From Dietzia natronolimnaea (lineage in GTDB: Bacteria > Actinomycetota > Actinomycetes > Mycobacteriales > Mycobacteriaceae), in NCBI RefSeq assembly GCF_039525805.1, contig NZ_BAAAHZ010000015.1: a stretch of 64,000 nucleotides of DNA. One strand, given 5' to 3'. A program made the translations under genes and the position numbers. Within the stretch, counting starts at the first letter, position 1. Every line of letters starts with the position of its first letter. The notes beneath the pieces are model-generated. The model was not told where the DNA came from, searched no databases, and saw only the letters and a program-made list of their open reading frames with translations. This document shows, in pieces, positions 1-8,338 of this stretch.

Positions 1-927
1 GGTGTACCCGACGCCCTCCGGCAGGTCCACGACCTCGTGGGTGCCCGCCTCGGTGTCGATCAGTGCGATCTTGGTGAGCAGGACGCTCTCGGCGTCCGGG
101 TCGTCCTTGTAGTCACCCACGACGAGCGGGCTGTCCTCGCTCACGTACGCGTTGCCCATGCGGCCGTACTCGTCGGGAGCGGTCAGCTTCTCGAACTCAC
201 CGTCCTTGTAGACCAGGGCGCCGTCCTCACAGCCGAAGATCACCGTCTCCCCGGCAGCGGTGCCCTCACCGTGGATGCCGGGGCACTCCTCGTTGCGGGC
301 GATCTCCTCGCCGTCGGCGTCGACGGCGAACGCACCCGTGCGGCCCTCGTCGTCACCGATGGTGGTGAGGAACGTGCCGTCGGTCAACACGATCGAGACA
401 CCGTGGTGGGCCTGGTCGCCGGGGACGGTCTCGAACTCGGGGAGCTCACCGCCCGAGTCGGCGAGTGCCGCGGTGTCAAAGATGAAGGTGTCGCTGGTCC
501 CGTCGTCGTACAGCACGGTCTTGCCGGCGTGACGGACGACGTGCGCCGGGGTGTCGGCCTCGATCACCAGGTCGGTGAGCTCCGGCACCGAGGTGTCGAG
601 CACCTGGAACCCGTCGGACGTGGTCACCAGCACGGTCTGCCCGTCGCCGAACGCGTTCAGCCGGGTGAACTCCTCGGTCTCGAACTCCGCGATGACCTCC
701 AGGGTCTCGCCGTCGAGGACCGCGATGCCGTTTTCGTACGCCACGGCCAGGCGGTTCTCCGAGGAGCCCGCCTCCGAGGCTGCCGAGGTGGTGGTTGCGG
801 CAGTGTTCTGTGCCTCGGCGTCGTCCGCATCGGCGTCGCCGCCGCCGGTGCCGCACGCGGTGGCGAGCAGCGCTGCCGTCGCGAGCATCGCGACCGCTCC
901 GGCCGCGCGGGTGTGTCGTGTTCTCAT
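1..927 (-). CDS. aztD: AztD-like zinc chaperone lipoprotein, second copy (3' end outside window)
   Basis: Probable periplasm-side zinc chaperone that hands metal to the AztC binding protein of an Aztabc importer. Translation from ATG at 927 begins with a charged stretch, a hydrophobic core and a lipobox-like ATAC at about residue 25, so it is probably a lipoprotein. A Gly/Asp/Ala/Thr-rich linker follows, then beta-propeller-like repeats (for example NRLAVAYENGIAVLDGE and the HVVRHAGKTVLYDDG segment, which fits the AztD family). It lies 26 bp downstream of aztC on the same strand and is a paralogue of the lipoprotein at 1871–3148. The C-terminus is cut by the window edge. Function is inferred from family resemblance and neighbours. 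Confidence 0.75.
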   Translation of the reverse strand, partial: MRTRHTRAAGAVAMLATAALLATACGTGGGDADADDAEAQNTAATTTSAASEAGSSENRLAVAYENGIAVLDGETLEVIAEFETEEFTRLNAFGDGQTVLVTTSDGFQVLDTSVPELTDLVIEADTPAHVVRHAGKTVLYDDGTSDTFIFDTAALADSGGELPEFETVPGDQAHHGVSIVLTDGTFLTTIGDDEGRTGAFAVDADGEEIARNEECPGIHGEGTAAGETVIFGCEDGALVYKDGEFEKLTAPDEYGRMGNAYVSEDSPLVVGDYKDDPDAESVLLTKIALIDTEAGTHEVVDLPEGVGYT

Positions 928-953
928 CAATCGTCCTTCTTTTTCGTGGGTGG

Positions 954-1874
954 TCAGGTGGAGAGCCCGTCGACGATGCGCTCGGTGTTCGCGCGCATCA
1001 TCTCCAGGTAGCTGGGGGCGCCCTGTCCCGGTTCGGTGAGCGACTCGGTGAACAACTCGATCACCCGGGTGTCGATACCGGCCTCGCTCGCGAGTACCTG
1101 CACCAGCCGATCCGGCTGGGAGGACTCGGCGAAGATCGCGGGGACGCCGGCCTCGGTGATCGCCGAGGCGAGCCCGTCGAGGTCGGAGGCGCTGGGGGAG
1201 GCGAGGGTGGTCCCGCCGGGGATGGCCGCGCCGAGGACGCGGAAGTCGAAACGCTCGGCGAGGTAGCCGAAGACGTGGTGGTTGGTGACGAGGGTGCGGT
1301 TGTCGGCGGGGATGGTGGCGAAGGCCGCGGTCATCTCGTCGTCGAGCTCCTCGAGCTCGTCCCTGTACCGGTCGGCGCCCGCCTCGACGGCAGCCCGGTC
1401 GATGCCGTCGACCTCCACCAGCTCGGCCTCGAGCGCGTCGACCACCTCGACCATGCGGGCCGGGTCTGTCCAGAAGTGCGGGTCGGCGGTGCCGCCGGCG
1501 TCCCCTTCCGAGTAGTCGATGACCTCGATCCGCTCCCCCGCGACGAGCATCGGCACCCCGGTGTCCGCCACCCGGTCGAGGTGCTGCTGGAGCCCTTCCT
1601 CGAGCCCCAACCCGTTGGACACCACCAGGTCGGCGCGATCCATCAGGCTCGCCTCCTGGGCGGAGATCTCGAACGAGTGCGGGTCGGCGTTGCGCTTCAT
1701 CAGCGTCGTGACGTCGGCAGCCTCCCCCACCACGTTCTCCACCACGTCGCCGAGGATGTTGGTCGTCACGACGATGGTCGGATGGTCGTTCGTGGCGCCG
1801 TCCACGATCGCGCACCCGGACAAGGCCAGTCCGGCCGTGACGAGCACGGCGGACAGCACCGAGCGCCGCCTCAT
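954..1874 (-). CDS. aztC: Zinc ABC transporter substrate-binding lipoprotein AztC
   Basis: Cluster A-I (ZnuA/TroA-like) solute-binding protein that captures Zn2+ outside the membrane for AztB/AztA. It is 306 aa with lipobox LSGC (Cys21). The metal ligands expected for the family are visible: His66 in NADPHSFE, the His in DPHFW, the paired His in TNHHVFGY, and a C-terminal acidic segment. It lacks the long His-rich loop of ZnuA, as AztC proteins do. Its ATG overlaps the end of the upstream aztD-like gene by 4 bp, so the two are translationally coupled. Manganese binding cannot be excluded from sequence, but the AztD neighbours favour zinc. Confidence 0.88.
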   Translation of the reverse strand: MRRRSVLSAVLVTAGLALSGCAIVDGATNDHPTIVVTTNILGDVVENVVGEAADVTTLMKRNADPHSFEISAQEASLMDRADLVVSNGLGLEEGLQQHLDRVADTGVPMLVAGERIEVIDYSEGDAGGTADPHFWTDPARMVEVVDALEAELVEVDGIDRAAVEAGADRYRDELEELDDEMTAAFATIPADNRTLVTNHHVFGYLAERFDFRVLGAAIPGGTTLASPSASDLDGLASAITEAGVPAIFAESSQPDRLVQVLASEAGIDTRVIELFTESLTEPGQGAPSYLEMMRANTERIVDGLST

Positions 1875-3148
1875 CGTCCGGTCTCCGCGACGAAGTCGGG
1901 CGAGGTGAGGGTCTCCAGACTCCGGGCGACTCGTGCGTCACCCCGGTAGTCGATCTCGTGGACGAGCCCCGCGACGGGGTCGTTGACATACGCCCGCTCC
2001 CGATCGACCGTGAGCTCGATCCCGGCGGCGGTCTCCGCGGTGGCGACCGCCTCGGCCAGCAGTGGATCGGTGGCAGCGATCTCGGCCCCGGCCTCGCCGT
2101 CGAAGACGCGGATCCGGCCCTGCCGGTCCACCGCCACCACGTGGGAGTCGTCGTCGCTCGCCGCCGAGACCTGCACCAGGGGTTGATCCGTCGGCACGAA
2201 CCGCCACTCGCGCGCCCGGGTGTCGAGCAGCCAGAAGCCCTGGTCCCCGGCGAGCGCGGCCACGGCCGGCCGGCCCTTGCGGCCCCGGAATTCCGTCGCG
2301 CGCGGCGCCTGGGTCCCGTCGGGGAAGGCGATGTGTTCGAACCGCGGTTCGCCCTCCTCATAGGTGGCCAGCAGCGCCCCGTCCGCGCACCCCACGACCA
2401 CACCGATGCGGGTGGTCGCGGCTCCCTGGGCGTCCGCGCAGGGTGCGGTCGCACCGTCGACCGGCGAGCCGTCGGCCCCGTGGAACCCGACCCCGGAGAC
2501 CGTCCCCGACTCGTCGACGGAGGTGACGAGCGCGCCGCTTCCGAGGGGAGCGGCCAGACCGTCGTGCGGCTCGGTCTCGAGGCGGAAGACCTCCTCGATT
2601 CGCCCCTCGGACAGCGCCTCGTTGCTGAGTAGCACCGCCTCGCCCGACTCGGGGAAGAACACCCCGGTGCCGCCGGTGGTCGCGTTGCCGGAGGTCGTGA
2701 CGACCGCCGGCCCCTCGCCGGCCACGGTCCCCAGAACGCTCGGGGAGGTCCGGTAGTAGTGGAAGTGGTCGACGTGATCCCACGTCCACACGCCGCTGTC
2801 GACGATCTCCACGCCGGAGTCGGTGTCGGCGAACAGGTACCGACCGTCCGAGGTGACCGCCGTGGGCGGGTCGATACTGCCCGGTTCGGACGAGGTCCCG
2901 TCCAGCAGGTTGAGCATCCCGACCGCACCGGTGCGGTCGATGCTCACCAGGTGTAGCTGCGGCTCGGCCACCTCCTCGGCGCCCTCGATCTCGCCGTGCC
3001 CGCTACCGGTCTCCTGCGGCGAGGACTCCTCCACAGTCGTGTCGGTCCCGGGCGGGGCGGCGTTCGGGTTGTCCGTGCCACCCGCGCATCCGGTGAGGAT
3101 AAGGGCGACGACGACGCCGAGGGGGGCGATCGATCTGAGGGTGCGCAT
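1871..3148 (-). CDS. aztD: AztD-like beta-propeller lipoprotein, first copy
   Basis: Likely secreted zinc chaperone of the AztABCD system. The start chosen is ATG at 3148 (MRTLRSIAPLG), which gives a clean signal peptide with lipobox LTGC at about residue 18; the reading frame is open further upstream but would overrun aztB without a signal sequence. The mature protein has an acidic, His-containing linker (GHGEIEGAEE), WD40/YncE-like propeller repeats, and a histidine cluster in WDHVDHFHYY that is a plausible zinc site. It sits 23 bp downstream of aztB and overlaps aztC. It is only distantly similar to the second copy at 1–927, so the two may differ in affinity or partner. Confidence 0.78.
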   Translation of the reverse strand: MRTLRSIAPLGVVVALILTGCAGGTDNPNAAPPGTDTTVEESSPQETGSGHGEIEGAEEVAEPQLHLVSIDRTGAVGMLNLLDGTSSEPGSIDPPTAVTSDGRYLFADTDSGVEIVDSGVWTWDHVDHFHYYRTSPSVLGTVAGEGPAVVTTSGNATTGGTGVFFPESGEAVLLSNEALSEGRIEEVFRLETEPHDGLAAPLGSGALVTSVDESGTVSGVGFHGADGSPVDGATAPCADAQGAATTRIGVVVGCADGALLATYEEGEPRFEHIAFPDGTQAPRATEFRGRKGRPAVAALAGDQGFWLLDTRAREWRFVPTDQPLVQVSAASDDDSHVVAVDRQGRIRVFDGEAGAEIAATDPLLAEAVATAETAAGIELTVDRERAYVNDPVAGLVHEIDYRGDARVARSLETLTSPDFVAETGR

Positions 3149-3171
3149 GCTCTGCTTTCTCGAGGGGTTTC

Positions 3172-4101
3172 TCACGGGGCGGGCGCTTCCGCTGCGGCCG
3201 GGGTGACGGGGCCGACCGGGCCGACCGGGGGACGGTGGCGCGAGAGCCGGTTGGCGCGAATCGTCTGGCGGACCGCGTGTGCTGACGCCGAGACCCCTGC
3301 CAGCGCGATCGCGGAGAACGCGATGGAGGAGCCGGCGGCCGTCCCGGCGTGCCAGGAGGCGAGTAGACCGATCACCACGGCGGCGCTGCCGAACACGGCG
3401 GCGAGCGCCATGGTCGAGGGGATGCGCCTGGTCCACCGGTTCGCGGCGACCACGGGGGCCAGCAGCAACGCCACCACCAGCAGGGTCCCGACGGCCTGGT
3501 ACGAGGCGACCACCGCGAGGGTCACGAGACCGACGAGCGCCACCTGTGCGACCCTCGGCCGCAGCCCCAGGGTCTGGGCGACGCGGGGGTCGAAGGCCGC
3601 GGCGACGAAGGCCCTGTGGAAGTGGGCGGCCACGGCCAGCGTGACCGCCAGCGCGGCGGCCAGGGTGATGAGTTCGGGACGGCGGATCGCCAGGATGTCA
3701 CCGAAGAGGATGGCCGTGGCGTCCGTGGCGAAGCTTCCGGAGTGGGACACGATGATCACCCCGACCGAGAGCATGGTGACGAACAGCAGCCCGATCGTGG
3801 TGTCGTAGGAGAGCTTGCCGCGCTTCTGCAGCGCCCCGATCGCCGCGCTCATCGCCACCGCACTGACGGCCCCGCCCACCAGGGCCGGGAAGCCGAGAAC
3901 GGTGGCCAGTGCGACTCCCGGGAGCATCCCGTGCCCGATCGCTTCGCCGAAGAACGCCATGCCCCGGATGACGACCCAGGTGCCGACCACTCCGCAGATC
4001 ACCGCCACCAGGACGCCGCCGACCAGAGCCCGCGCGACGAACGCGGTGCTGAACGGATCGAGGAGCAGGGACACGAGGACGTACAGTATCCATAACGACA
4101 T
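3172..4101 (-). CDS. aztB: Zinc ABC transporter permease AztB
   Basis: Membrane subunit of the zinc importer (ABC-3 / ZnuB family), about 300 aa with eight or more hydrophobic segments. It keeps the family segments GTWVVIRGMAFFGEAIGHGMLPG near the N-terminus (quoted in part as FFGEAIGHGMLPG) and FDPRVAQTLG in the cytoplasmic loop. The C-terminal tail is Pro/Ala-rich. The ATG at 4101 lies inside a palindrome and has no Shine–Dalgarno, so translation may really begin at a downstream GTG (for example 4074, before LLDPFSTAFV). The gene is transcribed divergently from aztA and heads the aztB–aztD–aztC–aztD operon. Confidence 0.88.
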   Translation of the reverse strand: MSLWILYVLVSLLLDPFSTAFVARALVGGVLVAVICGVVGTWVVIRGMAFFGEAIGHGMLPGVALATVLGFPALVGGAVSAVAMSAAIGALQKRGKLSYDTTIGLLFVTMLSVGVIIVSHSGSFATDATAILFGDILAIRRPELITLAAALAVTLAVAAHFHRAFVAAAFDPRVAQTLGLRPRVAQVALVGLVTLAVVASYQAVGTLLVVALLLAPVVAANRWTRRIPSTMALAAVFGSAAVVIGLLASWHAGTAAGSSIAFSAIALAGVSASAHAVRQTIRANRLSRHRPPVGPVGPVTPAAAEAPAP

Positions 4102-4108
4102 TCATTAT
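4092..4108. promoter_or_regulatory. Candidate Zur operator between aztB and aztA
   Basis: A near-perfect inverted repeat, ATAACGA–CAT–TCATTAT (arms differ at one position), sits in the 26-bp space between the divergent zinc importer genes. A site in this position could control both transcription units. An AT-rich palindrome in a very GC-rich region before zinc-uptake genes is what a Zur box looks like, but the match to any published consensus is approximate. Confidence 0.5.
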
Positions 4109-4127
4109 CAACAAGGAGGCCGCAAGC

Positions 4128-4784
4128 ATGCCCCCACCGGGACCGGCAATCAGCGCACACGGGTTGTGCTTCGGCTGCGCGGGTCGCGAGGTACTCCACG
4201 ACGTCTCCGTGGAGCTGTCGTACGGGACCGTCACCGCGTTCGCCGGCCCCAACGGGTCGGGGAAATCCACGCTCGTGGAGCTGCTCGCCGGCGTCCGGTC
4301 GCCCCTGAGGGGCGAGGTGCGTCGGCTCGGCTCGGTCTCACTCGTGGTCCAGCGGCCCGCCGCGCCGGAGACCCTTCCCCTCACCGTTCGCGACACCGTC
4401 TCCATGGGGACGTGGGGGCGACGGATCGGCAGGCGGGAGGCCCGCGGCGTCGTGGCCGAGATGATCGCGACGGTCGGCCTGGACGGTCTCGAGTCCCGGT
4501 CCCTGACGGAGCTGTCCGGCGGCCAGCGACAGCGCGCGCTCCTCGCCCAGGCGCTCGCGAGCCGCGCCGACATCGTGTTGATGGACGAGCCGGATGCGGG
4601 CCTGGATTCCGCCAGTCGGCAGCACATCCATGACCTCCTGGTCGAGCAGGCCGGCCGGGGCGTGGCCGTCGGGTGCGCGTCACACGACGAGCGCTTTGTC
4701 GCCACCGCCGATCGCGTGGTCCGCCTGGAGTCCGGGCACGCGACCACACACGGCACCACGGGAGCACGTGCGGCTACCCTCTGA
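4128..4784 (+). CDS. aztA: Zinc ABC transporter ATP-binding protein AztA
   Basis: ATPase subunit of the importer, 218 aa. Walker A is GPNGSGKST, the signature is LSGGQRQRALLAQAL, Walker B is IVLMDEPDAGLD, and the switch His lies in SHDERF. The ATG at 4128 has a strong AAGGAGG ribosome site at 4113–4119. It is divergent from aztB, across the putative Zur box. The adenylate cyclase gene starts 2 bp after its stop, so the two are likely co-transcribed although their functions are not obviously linked. Confidence 0.9.
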   Translation: MPPPGPAISAHGLCFGCAGREVLHDVSVELSYGTVTAFAGPNGSGKSTLVELLAGVRSPLRGEVRRLGSVSLVVQRPAAPETLPLTVRDTVSMGTWGRRIGRREARGVVAEMIATVGLDGLESRSLTELSGGQRQRALLAQALASRADIVLMDEPDAGLDSASRQHIHDLLVEQAGRGVAVGCASHDERFVATADRVVRLESGHATTHGTTGARAATL

Positions 4785-4786
4785 GC

Positions 4787-5599
4787 ATGTCGAACCCTCG
4801 GTGGGAGCGGGCGCGTGCGTCCGCCGCCCGAATCGCAGCGGGCGCCCGCGATATCAACAGACACCCCTCCGCGGTCGAGGCGTTGCGCCGCGCCCGGCGC
4901 GCGTTGCCCGGCGATTCCGGGTTCGGAGATCCGCTCTCGGCGGCGGGCCGCGACAGCGCGGGGACGATCGCCCGCGTGGCCGGTCGCCTGTTCGACGAGC
5001 AGCCCACCGCCTCGCGCGAGTTGTCCCTGGGCGGGTTGCAGGTGTGGCACGCGCTGACGCAACGGTCCGGCCGAGGCGGCAGTGGGAGCGAGGTGACCAT
5101 CGTGTTCACCGACCTCGTCGGGTTCTCCAACTGGGCCATGCGCGTCGGCGACGAGGACGCTCTACGGCTGCTGAGGGAGGTCGCCTCGGCCACCGAACCG
5201 GAGGTGCGGAACCACCGCGGGCACGTGGTCAAGCGCCTCGGCGACGGCCTCATGGCGGTCTTCCCGTCGCCCCAGCTCGCCTTCGATGCGGTCGTGGCCT
5301 GCTCCGCCGGGCTCGACCGCGTGGAGGTCGCCGGCATGCGGCCCCGGATCCGCGCCGGCATCCACACCGGGAACCCTCGCCTGATCGGCGGTGACTACCT
5401 GGGCGTGGACGTCAACATCGCCGCCAGGCTGGCGGAGAAGGCGGGGACGGGCGAGATCCTGGTCAGCGAGACCACCCTCCCCGGGCTGGATGAGTCCAGG
5501 GTGTCCACGCGTCGCAAGAGGAGCTTCCGGCTCACCAAGGCCAAGGGGGTCCCCGACGAGGTCGCCGTCTACACCGCGGTCCCCCGCCAGAGTTGGTGA
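4787..5599 (+). CDS. Class III adenylate cyclase
   Basis: Soluble cyclase of about 270 aa, making cAMP from ATP. The catalytic domain fills the C-terminal two thirds and is complete: metal Asp109 in FTDLVGFSNW, Lys149 and metal Asp153 in VKRLGDG, Asp208 for adenine selection, and Asn210/Arg214 in DVNIAARL. The Lys/Asp pair argues for adenylate rather than guanylate cyclase. The N-terminal ~90 residues are a basic, helical region without a recognised sensor domain. The start at ATG 4787 follows aztA by 2 bp; the frame is open upstream but inside aztA. Confidence 0.88.
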   Translation: MSNPRWERARASAARIAAGARDINRHPSAVEALRRARRALPGDSGFGDPLSAAGRDSAGTIARVAGRLFDEQPTASRELSLGGLQVWHALTQRSGRGGSGSEVTIVFTDLVGFSNWAMRVGDEDALRLLREVASATEPEVRNHRGHVVKRLGDGLMAVFPSPQLAFDAVVACSAGLDRVEVAGMRPRIRAGIHTGNPRLIGGDYLGVDVNIAARLAEKAGTGEILVSETTLPGLDESRVSTRRKRSFRLTKAKGVPDEVAVYTAVPRQSW

Positions 5600-5726
5600 C
5601 CGGACAGGACGTCACCCACGCCGATCACACCCTGCGTCGATGACAGGCCGGTGCACCCCCCTGCGTCGAGGTCGAGTAGAACTTGTGTCAGAAACGAGGC
5701 GTAAGAAACCGACTTAGGGGTGACGC

Positions 5727-6515
5727 ATGGGCAGTCTGGACGGGCGCGTGGCAGTGGTGACCGGGGCCGGGATGGGCATCGGTCGCGGGATCGCCGGAGC
5801 ACTCGCCCGCGAGGGCGCGTCGGTGGTGGTGGCCGAGATCGACGAGGCCGCCGGTACGGACACCACGCGGTGGCTGCGGGACGAGTGGGGCGCGCAGACC
5901 GAGTTCGTGCGCACCGATGTCACCGTCAAAGAGCAGGTCCTGGCCATGGTGGACACCGCCACCGACCGCTTCGGCCGCCTGGACATCCTGGTCAACAACG
6001 CCTGGCGGGGGTCGGGTTTCGCCCGCCTGGAGAACATGACCGACGAGAAGCTGCGGGCGGGCTTCGACATGGCCGTGATGGCCGCGTTCTGGGCCATGCA
6101 GGCGGCCCTACCGGAGCTGGAGAAGCGTGGCACCGGGCGCGTGATCAACCTGTGTTCGCTCAACGGTGTCAACGCCCACATGTACTCGGTGCAGTACAAC
6201 GCGGCCAAGGAGGCGCTGCGGAGCCTGACCCGCACCGCCGCCCGCGAGTGGGCGCCGCGCCAGGTGTGCTGCAACGTCATCTGCCCCGGCGCGCAGAGTG
6301 AGGCGTACCGGCGGGTGGCCGAGGCCGACCCGGAGATGGCGGAAGGGCTGGCGGCAGCCAACCCGATGGGCCGGGTCGGCGACCCGCTCGAGGACATCGG
6401 CCCGGTGGCCGCGTTCCTCGCCGGTGACGCCAGCCGCTACCTCACCGGCAACACGTTGTTCGTCGACGGTGGATCACACATCAACGGCGTGCAGTGGGCG
6501 CCTCGGGTGGACTAG
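5727..6515 (+). CDS. SDR family oxidoreductase
   Basis: Classical short-chain dehydrogenase/reductase of 262 aa. It has the Rossmann cofactor loop TGAGMGIGRG, the NNAW (NNAG-type) motif, a catalytic Ser in CSLNG and the YxxxK pair in YNAAKEALRS. The C-terminal segment SRYLTGNTLFVDGG is typical of the family. The acidic residue after the second beta strand (VAEID) suggests NAD(H) preference. AGGGG precedes the ATG. It runs toward the TetR gene and overlaps its 3' end by 35 bp. The substrate is unknown; proximity to the LLM/PEP-enzyme cluster suggests a shared pathway. Confidence 0.85.
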   Translation: MGSLDGRVAVVTGAGMGIGRGIAGALAREGASVVVAEIDEAAGTDTTRWLRDEWGAQTEFVRTDVTVKEQVLAMVDTATDRFGRLDILVNNAWRGSGFARLENMTDEKLRAGFDMAVMAAFWAMQAALPELEKRGTGRVINLCSLNGVNAHMYSVQYNAAKEALRSLTRTAAREWAPRQVCCNVICPGAQSEAYRRVAEADPEMAEGLAAANPMGRVGDPLEDIGPVAAFLAGDASRYLTGNTLFVDGGSHINGVQWAPRVD

Positions 6516-7119
6516 ACCAGCGCCCGGTGATGAGCTCGGTCATCTCGTCCACCCACGCCTCGTCGAGGGCGGCGTCCCGGCGGACGAGGATGCGGAAGAT
6601 CACGGTGCCCGCGACCACCTCGGCGAGCATGGGCAGCTGGTCGTCGCCGCGCCTGGACCGGCCGAAACGGCTCTCGAACGCGGTGAGGTTGCCGGCCAGT
6701 CGGGCGATCATCTGGTCGTGGACCACGGGGTCGGCGACGGTGTCGGCGATCAGTCCGGGCAGCGCCACGCGCACCTCGGGCCGGTCGAACATCGACCGGA
6801 TGGTCTCCACCAGCGCCCTGATGTCGCTGCGGACGTCCCCGGAGTCCGCCGGCAACACGACGGTCTCCGCGGACAGCACGGCCTCGTGGACGAGCTGCGC
6901 CTTGCCCGACCACCGCCGGTAGATGGCCGCGGTGGTGGTGCCGGCGCGCGCGGCGATCGCCGAGAGGGACAGCGCCGGATAGCCCGTCTCGAGGATGAGC
7001 TCCCTCGTCGCGGCGATCACCGCGGCATCGATCCGGCCGTCGCGCGGCCGCCCGGCACCAGACCGGCCCCCGGCGGACTTGGCCGATTTCCCGCCAACCG
7101 TGCGCCCGTCTGTTGTCAT
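6481..7119 (-). CDS. TetR/AcrR family transcriptional regulator
   Basis: Repressor-type protein of 212 aa. The N-terminal 25 residues are basic and low complexity. A TetR helix-turn-helix follows (LSLSAIAARAGTTTAAIYRRW, shown by AIAARAGTTTAAIYRRW), then an all-helical ligand domain of the TetR_C type. It is divergent from the CrtC-like/LLM/PEP-enzyme operon, with a 20-bp palindrome in the shared promoter, so it probably represses that operon and itself. Its 3' end overlaps the converging SDR gene. Confidence 0.87.
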   Translation of the reverse strand: MTTDGRTVGGKSAKSAGGRSGAGRPRDGRIDAAVIAATRELILETGYPALSLSAIAARAGTTTAAIYRRWSGKAQLVHEAVLSAETVVLPADSGDVRSDIRALVETIRSMFDRPEVRVALPGLIADTVADPVVHDQMIARLAGNLTAFESRFGRSRRGDDQLPMLAEVVAGTVIFRILVRRDAALDEAWVDEMTELITGRWSSPPEAPTARR

Positions 7120-7136
7120 GGGTTCACCCTAGTTCC

Positions 7137-7156
7137 AATACAGTGCGCATCGTATT
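7137..7156. promoter_or_regulatory. Probable TetR operator palindrome
   Basis: The 20-bp sequence AATAC-AG-TGCGCA-TC-GTATT is palindromic at all but two symmetric pairs. It lies between the divergent TetR gene (start 7119) and the CrtC-like gene (start 7172), where a local repressor would bind. Confidence 0.55.
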
Positions 7157-7171
7157 TTCAGGGAGAGACCC

Positions 7172-8338
7172 GTGAAGCTCAGCCCGCTCGACGAGTACCC
7201 GATCCACCAGACCCACGCGCCGGTCACCTGGCCCGCCACCTCCGACCGGAACTTCTACGACCGGTCGTACTTCAACGTGCTCGACCGCGAGGGCCGATTC
7301 ATGGCCCTGACCGGGACCGGGTACTACCCCAGGCTCGGGGTCAAGGACGCCTACTTCGTGGTCCGCCGGGGTGACACGCAGACCGCGGTGCACCTCAGCG
7401 ACGCGATCGACGACGACCGCCTGCACCCGAACGTCGGGGGCTACGCCCTCGAGGTGATCGAGCCGCTGCAGGAGCTGCGCCTGACGCTGGCTCCGACGGA
7501 GGGCATCGCCGCGGACCTGACCTGGCGGGGACTGTTCCCCGCCGCCATGGAGGAGCCGCACTCTATGCTCACCGACCGGCGGGTGACGTTGCAGGCCAGC
7601 CGCTTCGCACAACTCGGCTCCTGGGAGGGGTGGATCGAGGTCGACGACGAGCGGATGGAGGTCACCCACTCCTCGTCGGTCGCCGCCCGGGATCGCTCGT
7701 GGGGCATCCGTCCCGTCGGCGAGGCGGACGCACCCGGCCGCCCGGACACCGCGTTCCGGGGGATGTGGTGGCTCTACCTGCCCCTGGCGTTCGACGACTA
7801 CCAACTGTTCCTCATCCTGCAGGAGGACCCCGACGGCCACCGCAGCCTCTACGACTGCACGCGCCGCTGGCGGGACGGCCGGGTGGAGCAGCTCGACGGC
7901 GTGCGGGTGGACGTGGACTATCGCGCGGGCACGCGGATCCCGACGGGCGTCCACGTGGAGTTCATGAACCGCGCCGGCGACCGGTTCCGGCTGGACGTGG
8001 AGTCCAGGCTCTACGCCCCCATCGCCTTCGGCTCCGGGTACGGCGGCGACTCCTCCTGGGCGCACGGCAGCTGGAAGGGCGAGGGGTTCACCGAGCGGGT
8101 GAGCTTCGACCTCACCGACCCCGACGTGATGGCCGGGGCGGCGTTCAGCCTCATCGACCATGTCGGCCACGCCGTCTGCACGGAGGCCGACGGCACCACC
8201 CGCGAGGGCGCGGGCCTGTTCGAACACGGCGTGATCGGCCCCCACCACCCGTCGGGCTTCACGGACTGGACCGACGGTGCGGGTTCGGGCTCTGACTCCG
8301 GCTCGGTTTCGGGTTCGCAGAGCGGAGCGCAGGAGTGA
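7172..8338 (+). CDS. CrtC/AttH-like lipocalin-fold protein of unknown function
   Basis: A 388-aa protein with no signal peptide. Its Trp/Tyr/Asp-rich segments (RNFYDRSYFNV, GMWWLYLPLAFDDYQL, EGWIEVDDERM) recall actinobacterial proteins distantly related to hydroxyneurosporene synthase (CrtC), which use paired lipocalin-like barrels to act on hydrophobic substrates. I cannot name a reaction. The tail GSGSDSGSVSGSQSG is a low-complexity Gly/Ser linker. The GTG at 7172 follows a GGGAGAG site. Its stop overlaps the next gene by 4 bp, so it is coupled to the LLM oxidoreductase. Confidence 0.7.
   Translation: MKLSPLDEYPIHQTHAPVTWPATSDRNFYDRSYFNVLDREGRFMALTGTGYYPRLGVKDAYFVVRRGDTQTAVHLSDAIDDDRLHPNVGGYALEVIEPLQELRLTLAPTEGIAADLTWRGLFPAAMEEPHSMLTDRRVTLQASRFAQLGSWEGWIEVDDERMEVTHSSSVAARDRSWGIRPVGEADAPGRPDTAFRGMWWLYLPLAFDDYQLFLILQEDPDGHRSLYDCTRRWRDGRVEQLDGVRVDVDYRAGTRIPTGVHVEFMNRAGDRFRLDVESRLYAPIAFGSGYGGDSSWAHGSWKGEGFTERVSFDLTDPDVMAGAAFSLIDHVGHAVCTEADGTTREGAGLFEHGVIGPHHPSGFTDWTDGAGSGSDSGSVSGSQSGAQE

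Noticed and set aside
37..1949. Long open frames on the + strand opposite the zinc operon
   Set aside because: They are Val/Gly/Arg/His-rich mirror frames of GC-rich genes; the minus strand encodes recognisable AztC and AztD proteins.
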